Shown here: positions 1 through 6,179 of the stretch, piece after piece
How positions within the stretch are numbered: the stretch's first letter is position 1
How the letters are laid out: each line of letters starts with the position of its first letter
Assembly (NCBI GenBank): GCA_050115555.1
Contig: JASFQI010000207.1
Location: 1 to 8,658 of the forward strand
From: JASFQI01 sp050115555
GTDB taxonomy: Bacteria > Desulfobacterota > DSM-4660 > Desulfatiglandales > HGW-15
Direction: 5' to 3'
Length of the DNA: 8,658 nucleotides
Position numbers and translations under genes: made by a program
Notes under the pieces: generated by a model
Told to the model about the DNA's origin: nothing
Database searches by the model: none
Seen by the model: the letters and a program-made list of their open reading frames with translations, nothing else

Positions 1-1
1 C

Positions 2-1408
2 TGCCTCGAGGAGGCGGCGATCCTGACGATCGATGGTGTGGGGGAGTGGGCCACGGCGAGCTACGGAAGCGGAAAGGGCAACGAGATCACCCTGCTCAAG
101 GAACTCCACTTCCCCGACTCCCTGGGCCTGCTCTACTCCGCATTCACCTACTTTACCGGGTTCAAGGTAAACAGCGGAGAGTACAAGCTCATGGGTCTGG
201 CCCCCTATGGAAGGCCCATCTACCGCGATCGCATCATGGACGAGCTCATCGATCTTAAGGAGGATGGATCACTCCGGCTGAATCTCTCCTACTTCGATTT
301 CCTGGGCGGTCTGCGAATGACGAACAAGAAATTTGACCGGCTGTTCGACGGTCCGCCCCGCCGGCCTGAGACCGAGATCACCCAGCGGGAGATGGACATT
401 GCAGCGAGCATCCAGGTGGTAACCGAGGAGGCGGTCCTTCGCATGATGCGTCACGTGCATCGGGAGACGGGACTGAAGCACCTTTGCCTGGCCGGGGGCG
501 TGGCGTTGAACTGTGTGGCCAACGGCCGAATCCTTCGGGAAGGACCGTACGAGGATCTCTGGATTCAGCCTGCCGCAGGAGATGCGGGCGGAGCCCTGGG
601 TGCGGCCCTGTCGGTCTGGCATCGGTACCTGGGGAACGAACGCTGCGTGTCCCCGGGCTGCGACAGCCAGGCCGGTTCCTACCTGGGCCCCTCGTTCTCC
701 CCGGACAAGGTCGTCTCTTTCCTGGACGGAAAGAGCTACCCCTACCACCGCTTGAACGGAGAGGAGCGGAGCCGGATCATTGCGGAGCAGATCGCCCGGG
801 GCCGGATCGTGGGGTACATGGCCGGTCGCATGGAGTTCGGGCCCAGGGCCCTGGGTGCTCGAAGCATCCTTGGAGACCCCAGGAGTGTGGACACGCAGAG
901 CGTCATGAACCTCAAGATCAAGTACCGCGAGTCGTTCAGGCCGTTCGCTCCCACGGTCCTGGAGGACAGGATATCGGATTACTTCGAGATCGACCGGCCC
1001 AGCCCCTACATGCTCCTTGTGGCCGACGTGCGCGAGGAGAGACGGCTCTCTCAACCGGAGGGAGACAACCTGGGGATGATGGAACGGCTCAAGAACAAGC
1101 GGAGCGACATTCCCGCCGTGACGCATCTGGACTACTCGGCGCGGATCCAGAGCGTACGCCGGGACACCAAGCCGGATTACTACGACCTGATTCGGGCGTT
1201 CGAGGACATCACGGGGTGCTCGGTCATTGTGAACACGAGCTTCAATGTGCGGGGGGAGCCCATCATCTGTACCCCGGAGGATGCCTACCGGTGTTTCATG
1301 AGGACGGAAATGGACGTCCTTGTGATTGAAGACTGCATCCTCTTCAAGGAGGAACAGCCCCCCTGGGACGAAGGAGAAGAGTGGAGAGATGAGCTTATCC
1401 TCGACTGA
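2..1408 (+). CDS. O-carbamoyltransferase, NodU/CmcH family (5' end cut by window)
   Basis: This enzyme family moves a carbamoyl group from carbamoyl phosphate, through a carbamoyl-adenylate, onto a hydroxyl of a sugar or other small molecule in the cytoplasm. The frame is open from base 2 and its first visible residues (AILTIDGVGEWA) already match the family, so the GTG at 38 is internal and the true start lies upstream. 468 residues are visible against a usual ~570-610, so the N-terminal part with the metal-binding histidine motif is missing. Visible landmarks, numbered from the first visible residue, are YKLMGLAPYG (61-70), the nucleotide-binding LAGGVALNCVANG (163-175), GRMEFGPRALGARSI (275-289, start of the C-terminal domain), the nearby RESFRPFAP and NTSFNVRGEPI (411-421). 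The end overlaps the SxtJ-family gene by 20 bases, suggesting translational coupling. The substrate cannot be read from the sequence; a surface sugar is inferred from context. Confidence 0.93.
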   Translation, partial: CLEEAAILTIDGVGEWATASYGSGKGNEITLLKELHFPDSLGLLYSAFTYFTGFKVNSGEYKLMGLAPYGRPIYRDRIMDELIDLKEDGSLRLNLSYFDFLGGLRMTNKKFDRLFDGPPRRPETEITQREMDIAASIQVVTEEAVLRMMRHVHRETGLKHLCLAGGVALNCVANGRILREGPYEDLWIQPAAGDAGGALGAALSVWHRYLGNERCVSPGCDSQAGSYLGPSFSPDKVVSFLDGKSYPYHRLNGEERSRIIAEQIARGRIVGYMAGRMEFGPRALGARSILGDPRSVDTQSVMNLKIKYRESFRPFAPTVLEDRISDYFEIDRPSPYMLLVADVREERRLSQPEGDNLGMMERLKNKRSDIPAVTHLDYSARIQSVRRDTKPDYYDLIRAFEDITGCSVIVNTSFNVRGEPIICTPEDAYRCFMRTEMDVLVIEDCILFKEEQPPWDEGEEWRDELILD

Positions 1409-1790
1409 ACGGAAAGAGATCCGCAAATTCGGGCTCATCGCCCTGTTTTTTTTTGGCGGCCTTTGTGCCCTGGCGGTGTGGCGGGACAAGGCCGTACCCA
1501 TGTTTTTTTTCGGGGGACTGGCCCTGCTGGGCTTGGGGTTCCTGCTTCTTCCCGGACCTCTGCGCCCGGTGCACGCGGGCTGGCTTCGCATAGCCCATGC
1601 CATCGGCCGGGCCTTCACCACCGTCATTTTGACCCTGGCCTACTACCTCGTGATCACCCCGTCGGCTTGGCTCAAACGGCTGTTCGGGGGCAAGCCTCTG
1701 CCCTGGAAACCCGATCCGGACGCGGACACCTATTGGGTCAAGAGGGAGGAGCCGGCTCAGCCCAAGGAGCGGTTTCACAAGAGATTCTGA
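1389..1790 (+). CDS. SxtJ-family small membrane protein
   Basis: A 133-residue membrane protein of the type named SxtJ in the saxitoxin cluster, where it lies next to the carbamoyltransferase SxtI. Its biochemical role is unknown. Hydrophobic segments are at about residues 14-31, 37-55 and 73-91, followed by a charged tail (KPDPDADTYW, then basic residues to the end). The first two helices share the motif FFFGGL (20-25 and 39-44). I chose the ATG at 1389 because AAGGAG (1371-1376) precedes it and the product then starts MSLSSTERKEIRKFG, a cytoplasmic charged end before the first helix. An upstream in-frame ATG at 1326 adds only 21 low-complexity residues inside the carbamoyltransferase gene. 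Two long T runs (T9 and T8) lie in the coding sequence. Adjacency to the carbamoyltransferase supports a partner or anchoring role, but that is inference. Confidence 0.82.
   Translation: MSLSSTERKEIRKFGLIALFFFGGLCALAVWRDKAVPMFFFGGLALLGLGFLLLPGPLRPVHAGWLRIAHAIGRAFTTVILTLAYYLVITPSAWLKRLFGGKPLPWKPDPDADTYWVKREEPAQPKERFHKRF
1446..1510 (+). repeat. Paired poly-T tracts (T9 and T8) in sxtJ-like gene
   Basis: Nine T residues at 1446-1454 and eight at 1503-1510 encode Phe-Phe-Phe in the first and second membrane helix. They start 57 bases apart and stand out in otherwise GC-rich DNA. Such runs are prone to slippage, but both are in frame here. Confidence 0.8.
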
Positions 1791-1861
1791 TGAGCGGGGC
1801 CCACGACTCGAAGAATAGGTGATCCAAAAGGCACCACCTGCTTCCCTCGCGTTGTATAGGC

Positions 1862-1883
1862 CCAGTAAAGGAACACTGGAGGA
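1862..1883 (+). promoter_or_regulatory. Ribosome binding site of the DUF5989 gene, partly inside a small hairpin
   Basis: GGAGGA (1878-1883) lies 8 bases before the ATG at 1892 and identifies the start of this very short gene. CCAGT (1862-1866) can pair with ACTGG (1875-1879), which would cover the first bases of the Shine-Dalgarno sequence. The stem is only 5 bp, so any regulatory effect is speculative. The rest of the 101-base gap from 1791 shows no promoter or RNA gene that I can support. Confidence 0.45.
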
Positions 1884-1891
1884 AACACACC

Positions 1892-2050
1892 ATGGCCAAC
1901 CAATCCCTGATATCCGAGTTCTGGGAATTCCTGAAGGTGAGGAAGCGCTACTGGCTTCTCCCCATCGTGATCATGCTCTCTCTCCTGGGTATGCTCATCG
2001 TGTTCACGGAAGGCAGCGCAGTGGCACCGTTTATCTATGCCCTGTTCTAG
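1892..2050 (+). CDS. DUF5989 / SxtK-like small membrane protein
   Basis: A 52-residue protein (begins MANQSLISEFWEFLKVRKRY, ends FTEGSAVAPFIYALF) with a charged amphipathic N-terminus and one hydrophobic helix at about residues 21-38. The SEFWEFLKxRKxxWLLP start, one helix and GSAVAPFIYxLF end are the hallmarks of the DUF5989 family, which is repeatedly found beside O-carbamoyltransferases and SxtJ; the equivalent in saxitoxin clusters is likely SxtK. The molecular function is unknown. It is a full-length member, not a fragment, as the family is about 50 residues long. It has a strong ribosome binding site 8 bases upstream. It lies 101 bases after sxtJ, looser spacing than elsewhere in the window. 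It is easily missed by length cut-offs. Confidence 0.85.
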   Translation: MANQSLISEFWEFLKVRKRYWLLPIVIMLSLLGMLIVFTEGSAVAPFIYALF

Positions 2051-2053
2051 TCC

Positions 2054-2080
2054 CTCGAAACCGCTTTCGGGTTTTCCTTT
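2054..2080 (+). terminator. Candidate weak intrinsic terminator
   Basis: CTCGAAA (2054-2060) pairs with TTTCGGG (2065-2071) through a CCGC loop, giving a 7-bp stem with one G-U pair. It is followed at once by TTTTCCTTT (2072-2080). It lies 3 bases after the DUF5989 stop and ahead of the cytidylyltransferase gene, where a partial terminator would separate the carbamoylation genes from the sugar block. The stem is short and the U tract interrupted, so it may only attenuate. Confidence 0.4.
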
Positions 2081-2096
2081 GCCGGAGTAGTGGGTC

Positions 2097-2855
2097 ATGA
2101 ACGGGGGACGGATGCAGGAAGGCGAACGCCCGCATGGGCGCGAGACGTTCGGAGCCGTTGTGCAGGCGCGCATGAGCTCGCAGCGGTTTCCGGGAAAAGT
2201 GCTTCATGAAATTCATGGAAAGCCCCTCCTGGAGTATGTCCTTGAGCGTGTGGCAGGCTGCCCTTCCCTGGACGCGATCGTGGTCGCTACCTCAAAGGAC
2301 CCCACGGACGAGCCCATCGCCGGGTTTTGCCGGGATCGAAAGGTCCTGTGCCACCGGGGTCCTTTGGAAGACGTGGCGGGCCGATTTCTGGAGGTCCTGC
2401 AAACCTACGGGTTCGACGCGTTCCTCCGGATTAACGCGGACAGCCCCCTTATTGATCCGGACTTGATGGCCGAAGGCCTTCGGGAGTACCGCCGGGGTGA
2501 ATACGACATCGTAACCAACACCCTTCGTCGCACCTATCCCAAAGGCCAGTCCGTGGAGTGGGTGCAGTCGGCCTGCTTCCTCTCCGCCTACTCGAAGATG
2601 TCCACCGGCGAGGAAAGGGAGCACGTGACAAAACACTTCTACGATCACCCACAGGCCTATCGGATTTTCAACCTGGACTCGCATCACGACTGGGGAGGCA
2701 TTCAGCTTTCCGTGGACACGCCGGAAGACATGGACAGGATGCATGCCATCCTGGACGCCATGGATCGTCCTCACCACGCTTATGATCTGCATGAAATTCT
2801 TCGGTTGCACAAGACCCTTTTCCCACCGAATCGAGCCTCGAGCAGGGAGAAATGA
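2097..2855 (+). CDS. SpsF-type cytidylyltransferase (CTP_transf_3 family)
   Basis: A 252-residue nucleotidyltransferase of the CMP-sugar synthetase fold, closest in motifs to SpsF of Bacillus spore-coat polysaccharide synthesis. Members use CTP to activate a sialic-acid-like or Kdo-like sugar. The nucleotide-binding signature QARMSSQRFPGKVL is at residues 23-36, RINADSPLID (111-120) holds the metal-binding aspartate, EREHVT is at 173-178 and SVDTPEDM at 205-212. Length matches the family. The ATG at 2097 has GGAG (2084-2087) 9 bases upstream; an in-frame ATG at 2112 would shorten the protein by five residues and also has a G-rich leader. The first ~17 residues are poorly conserved either way. 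It overlaps the next gene by 4 bases (ATGA). With a NeuB homologue 3.3 kb downstream in the same direction, a CMP-nonulosonate synthetase role is the best inference. The exact sugar is unknown. Confidence 0.88.
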   Translation: MNGGRMQEGERPHGRETFGAVVQARMSSQRFPGKVLHEIHGKPLLEYVLERVAGCPSLDAIVVATSKDPTDEPIAGFCRDRKVLCHRGPLEDVAGRFLEVLQTYGFDAFLRINADSPLIDPDLMAEGLREYRRGEYDIVTNTLRRTYPKGQSVEWVQSACFLSAYSKMSTGEEREHVTKHFYDHPQAYRIFNLDSHHDWGGIQLSVDTPEDMDRMHAILDAMDRPHHAYDLHEILRLHKTLFPPNRASSREK

Positions 2856-3874
2856 GCAGTCCTGAAAAGACCCTGAACGTGGGGATCATCGGCCTGGGGG
2901 TCGGAGAGAAGCACATCCCGAACTTCAACGCACATCCCCGTGCCCGGGTCACGGCCCTTTGCGATATCTCGGAAGAAAAACAGGCCCTCGCCCGCGAGCG
3001 CTATCCCGGCGTGCGGGTCACGGGGGAGGCAGACGAGCTGCTTCTCGCCCCGGATATTGATGTGGTCTCCATTGCATCCTATGACGATGATCACTTTTCG
3101 CAGGCCCAGGCAGCCATGCTTCAAGGGAAACACGTGTTCGTGGAAAAGCCTCTCTGCCTGTACCGGGATGAGGCTGTGCGCCTTCGAGATCTTCTGAGGA
3201 AGAACCCCGCACTGCGCCTCTCCTCCAATCTCAATCTGCGTACCTGTCCGAGATTTCTCAGAATGAAGTACGCGATCGATTCCGGGGAAACGGGTCGTCT
3301 CTTTGCCCTGGAAGGGGATTACCTCTGGGGCCGGGTCGAAAAGCTGACCCAGGGGTGGCGGGGACGCATGCCGTTCTACTCCATTGTGTACGGCGCGGCC
3401 GTACACATGATCGATCTCTTGATGTGGCTGAAAGGGGAGCGGCCCGTCGAGGTCCAGGGATACGGCAACGGGATCGCCACGGCAGGCTCGGGCTTTCGAT
3501 TTCATGATGCCGCTTCCCTTCTCCTGCGTTTCGAAGACAACCTGCTCGCCCGGGTGGCGGCCTACAGCGGGTGTGTACATCCCCACTTTCACCGGGTCGC
3601 GGTTTTCGGGACTCGAAAGACCTTTCTTCATGAGATGGGAGGGGGAAAGGCATTGACCTCGAGCGATCCCGAGGCCCCCATCGAGACCCTGACGGAGGCC
3701 TACCCCGGGATTGAGGAAAAGGGCAAGGTCATCACGAGCTTTCTGGACAGTATCCTGGATTCGCAGGCCGCTCCCGTGGTCTCGGCGGATGATGTGCTGG
3801 ACACGATGTCCGTGTGCTTTGCGGCCGAACGCGCGGTCCAGACCGGGCAACCGGTCAGGATCGAGTACATTTGA
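2852..3874 (+). CDS. Gfo/Idh/MocA-family NAD(P)-dependent sugar oxidoreductase
   Basis: A 340-residue cytoplasmic oxidoreductase. The N-terminal Rossmann fold starts at residue 8 with VGIIGLGVGEKH, acidic CDIS follows at 37-40, and the hallmark EKP motif lies at 98-100. The second-domain motif GAAVHMIDLLMW (181-192) carries the usual His (185) and Asp (188). Family members oxidise or reduce a ring hydroxyl of a sugar or nucleotide sugar. Next to a DegT aminotransferase the likely role is making a keto sugar for transamination, as WlbA does for UDP-GlcNAc-3NAc-A synthesis; this is inference from context. The start overlaps the cytidylyltransferase stop by 4 bases, with AGGGAG (2844-2849) just upstream. 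Length is normal for the family and no motif is broken. The specific substrate and the direction of the reaction cannot be read from the sequence. Confidence 0.9.
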   Translation: MSSPEKTLNVGIIGLGVGEKHIPNFNAHPRARVTALCDISEEKQALARERYPGVRVTGEADELLLAPDIDVVSIASYDDDHFSQAQAAMLQGKHVFVEKPLCLYRDEAVRLRDLLRKNPALRLSSNLNLRTCPRFLRMKYAIDSGETGRLFALEGDYLWGRVEKLTQGWRGRMPFYSIVYGAAVHMIDLLMWLKGERPVEVQGYGNGIATAGSGFRFHDAASLLLRFEDNLLARVAAYSGCVHPHFHRVAVFGTRKTFLHEMGGGKALTSSDPEAPIETLTEAYPGIEEKGKVITSFLDSILDSQAAPVVSADDVLDTMSVCFAAERAVQTGQPVRIEYI

Positions 3875-3921
3875 TCCCGCCTGCCCGGTGAAGCATTCCC
3901 ACACAAACAAAAGGAGACGAA

Positions 3922-3939
3922 TCCTGCCGATCGGCAGGA
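3922..3939 (+). repeat. Perfect 18-bp palindrome in the leader of the aminotransferase gene
   Basis: TCCTGCCGATCGGCAGGA is its own reverse complement. GACG (3916-3919) and CGTC (3940-3943) extend the stem past a two-base AA bulge. It sits in the longest gap of the sugar block (3875-3958), 8 bases before the AAGGAG of the next gene. No T run follows, so it does not look like an intrinsic terminator. It could be a dimeric regulator site, an RNA hairpin affecting translation or stability, or a processing site. AAGGAG also occurs just before it at 3911-3916. Confidence 0.7.
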
Positions 3940-3947
3940 CGTCGAAA

Positions 3948-3953
3948 AAGGAG
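3948..3953 (+). promoter_or_regulatory. Ribosome binding site fixing a GTG start
   Basis: AAGGAG ends 5 bases before the GTG at 3959. The protein then begins MKSIPFGKPIIGEEE, the normal beginning of DegT-family enzymes, so the GTG start is well supported. Confidence 0.75.
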
Positions 3954-3958
3954 CCGAC

Positions 3959-5104
3959 GTGAAGAGCATCCCGTTTGGAAAGCCGATAATCGGCGAAGAG
4001 GAAAAGCGCGCCGTTCAAGAGGTCCTGGAAGGGCCTATTCTCGTGCACGGCCCCACGGCCGGAAAATTTGAAGAGGCGTTCGCCGAGTACACCGGAGCAC
4101 CCCATGCGGTTTCCGTGTCTTCCTGCACGGCCGCCATGCACCTGGCCTATTTCGATCTGGGCATCGGGCCGGAGGACGAGGTCGTTGTCCCGGCTCAGAC
4201 ACACGCCGCAACGGCCCACGCGGTGGAGCTGTGCGGGGCCAAGCCTGTGTTCGTGGACGCGGAAATCGCGACCGGCAACATGGACCTCGAACAACTCGAG
4301 GACGCTGTGACGCCAAGGACAAAGGCGATTTCCCTGGTCCACTACCTCGGCATGCCCGTGGCCATGGAGCAGGTGAACGATGTTGCCAAGAAGCATGGAC
4401 TCTTTGTGCTCGAGGATTGCGCCCTGGCCGTGGGAACGATGTACCAGGGTATCCACGCCGGCCTGCGCGGGGATGTGGGTTGCTTTTCGTTCTATCCGGT
4501 GAAGCACATGACCACGGCCGAGGGGGGCATGCTGATTACGAAGGACGCGGAGCTGGCTGCTCGCATTCAGAGAAAACGGGCCTTCGGCGTGGATCGTCAT
4601 GCCGGTGAGAGAACCGTTCCGGGGGTCTACGAGGTGACAGCGCTCGGGTACAACTACCGCATGAACGAGATCCAGGCGGCCATCGGGCTCGAGCAGTTGA
4701 AACGCGTCCCGGAATTCCTCGAGAGGCGGGAGAAGAACTATCAGGCTCTCACCAGGGGGCTTCAGGGCATGGAAGAGATCCACCTGTTTGAGTCCACGCA
4801 CGACGCGTTCAGGAGCAGCTACTATTGTCAGGTAGCGCGTCTTCGTGAGGACCTCGTCGGTCGAAGGTTGGAGATTGTGGATCGCCTGAAGGCCGCCGGC
4901 GTGGGAACGAGCGTGTACTACCCCAAACCTGTGCCCCACATGCTCTACTACCGGGAAAAATACGGGTACCAGGAAGAGAGTTTCCCGGTCGCGGCCCGGA
5001 TCAGTTACGGCTCCATTGCACTGCCTGTGGGACCGCACCTTTCCGTGGAAGACATGGCGTACATTGTCGAGGCGCTGAAGAATGCCGTGAGGGAGGTGAA
5101 GTGA
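3959..5104 (+). CDS. DegT/DnrJ/EryC1/StrS-family PLP aminotransferase
   Basis: A 381-residue PLP enzyme of the family that transfers an amino group, usually from glutamate, to a keto group on a nucleotide sugar. Visible landmarks are IPFGKPIIGEEE near the start, the cofactor phosphate-binding VSSCTAAM (53-60), the pyridine-nitrogen aspartate D153 in VLEDCALAVG, and Lys182 in GCFSFYPVKHMTTAEGGM, which should form the Schiff base. YNYRMNEIQAAIG follows in the C-terminal half. Length is full. The ED-CALA segment replaces the common EDAAQ/H-A, so the residue stacking near the cofactor differs (Leu156); this may mark a subfamily. It follows the oxidoreductase after an 84-base gap holding a palindrome, and its stop is one base before the start of the SDR gene. 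Role in making the amino sugar precursor of the nonulosonate is inferred. Confidence 0.92.
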   Translation: MKSIPFGKPIIGEEEKRAVQEVLEGPILVHGPTAGKFEEAFAEYTGAPHAVSVSSCTAAMHLAYFDLGIGPEDEVVVPAQTHAATAHAVELCGAKPVFVDAEIATGNMDLEQLEDAVTPRTKAISLVHYLGMPVAMEQVNDVAKKHGLFVLEDCALAVGTMYQGIHAGLRGDVGCFSFYPVKHMTTAEGGMLITKDAELAARIQRKRAFGVDRHAGERTVPGVYEVTALGYNYRMNEIQAAIGLEQLKRVPEFLERREKNYQALTRGLQGMEEIHLFESTHDAFRSSYYCQVARLREDLVGRRLEIVDRLKAAGVGTSVYYPKPVPHMLYYREKYGYQEESFPVAARISYGSIALPVGPHLSVEDMAYIVEALKNAVREVK

Positions 5105-5105
5105 A

Positions 5106-6158
5106 ATGATTTCCGTTCAAGGTCGTAAAGTACTGCTCATCGGAGGGGCCGGTTTTATCGGGCACAATCTGGCACTGCGGCTCAAGCAGCTCGGGGCTGA
5201 AGTCGTCCTGGTCGATGGTTTGCACGTCAACAACCTGCTGGCCTTCAGTGGGAGTGGAGGCGGTGTCGGGGACGAAACGCAAGAGCTCTACCTCGACATT
5301 CTCAATCAGCGGCTGAACCTGCTTCGAGAGGCCGGAATCCCTCTCTATGTACAGGATGCCAGGGATTACCACGCGCTTTCCAAGCTTTGGAACGAGGTCG
5401 AACCCCAGGTAGTGGTGCACCTTGCCGCGGTCGCTCACGCGAACAAATCCAATAAGGACCCTTACAGTACCTTTGATCACAGCTTCCGAACCCTGGAGAA
5501 CGCCCTGGACAATGCACGCAAGCGCGCGGAGCATTTCATCTACTTCTCGTCCAGCATGGTCTACGGACATTTTGCCAAGGGATCCGTCACGGAGGAGACT
5601 CCGTGTGAGCCCCTGGGGATTTATGGTGCCCTGAAGTTCGGCGGCGAAAAACTGGTCATCGCGTACCAGCAGGTCTTCGGGCTTCCCTACACGATCATTC
5701 GGCCGTCGGCCCTGTACGGGGAGCGGTGCGTGAGCAGGCGCGTCGGGCAGATCTTCATCGAGAACGCGTTGAAGGGGACGGAGATCACCATCACCGGGGA
5801 TGGTTCGGATCGCCTGGATTTTACCTACATCGACGACCTGGTGGACGGAATCATCGGGGTGATGGAGCACGAGGAGGCCCGGAATGAGATCTTCAACCTG
5901 ACGTATGGGGAAGCCCGCTCCCTTGCGGATATGGCCGACGCCGTGAAGCGGCATTTCCCGGACGTTCACGTGACGTATGTGCCCAAGGACCGGCTCACAC
6001 CGGATCGGGGAACGCTTTCCGTGGACAAGGCAAGGGAGCGAATCGGATACGCGCCGCGTTTCCCGTTGGACCAGGGGATCGCCAAGTATATCGGCTGGTA
6101 CAAGGAGATCATGGCGCAACGGTCCGAAGGCGGGAAGATCGGGTTCATTTACGGGTAG
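5106..6158 (+). CDS. NAD-dependent epimerase/dehydratase (extended SDR)
   Basis: A 350-residue nucleotide-sugar enzyme with a Rossmann fold. It shows GGAGFIG (13-19) for NAD binding, VVHLAAVAH at 103-111, the serine motif FSSSMVYG (147-154), the YxxxK catalytic pair Y173/K177 in IYGALKFGGEK, then RPSALYGER and LDFTYIDDLVDGI as in UDP-sugar epimerases and dehydratases. Between the second strand and the QDARD motif (83-87) there is a long segment (about residues 41-80: HVNNLLAF, a Gly-rich stretch, then LYLDILNQRLNLLREAG) that most UDP-glucose epimerases lack. GGAGGTGA (5092-5099), inside the end of the aminotransferase gene, is a near-perfect ribosome binding site, and only one base separates the two genes. 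Whether it epimerises, dehydrates or reduces is not decided by these motifs. Confidence 0.9.
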   Translation: MISVQGRKVLLIGGAGFIGHNLALRLKQLGAEVVLVDGLHVNNLLAFSGSGGGVGDETQELYLDILNQRLNLLREAGIPLYVQDARDYHALSKLWNEVEPQVVVHLAAVAHANKSNKDPYSTFDHSFRTLENALDNARKRAEHFIYFSSSMVYGHFAKGSVTEETPCEPLGIYGALKFGGEKLVIAYQQVFGLPYTIIRPSALYGERCVSRRVGQIFIENALKGTEITITGDGSDRLDFTYIDDLVDGIIGVMEHEEARNEIFNLTYGEARSLADMADAVKRHFPDVHVTYVPKDRLTPDRGTLSVDKARERIGYAPRFPLDQGIAKYIGWYKEIMAQRSEGGKIGFIYG

Positions 6159-6179
6159 GCAGTGAAAGGCGGAATGGGG

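Noticed and set aside
1326..1388. Upstream ATG start for the SxtJ-family gene
   Set aside because: It adds 21 hydrophilic residues encoded fully inside the carbamoyltransferase gene and not expected in the family; the 1389 start fits better.
269..1627. A 452-codon minus-strand open frame opposite the carbamoyltransferase and sxtJ
   Set aside because: It is opposite well-recognised proteins, has low-complexity Arg/Pro/His-rich composition and no motif.
1819..2100. A 93-codon + strand frame over the DUF5989 gene
   Set aside because: It is out of frame with the recognisable DUF5989 protein and has Pro/His-rich shadow composition. The smaller gene at 1892 has the better ribosome binding site and family match.
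2780..5038. A 752-codon open frame on the minus strand
   Set aside because: It lies opposite two clear family genes and a gap, has no recognisable motif, and follows from GC-rich codon usage on the + strand. The palindrome in the gap is symmetric and gives it no support.
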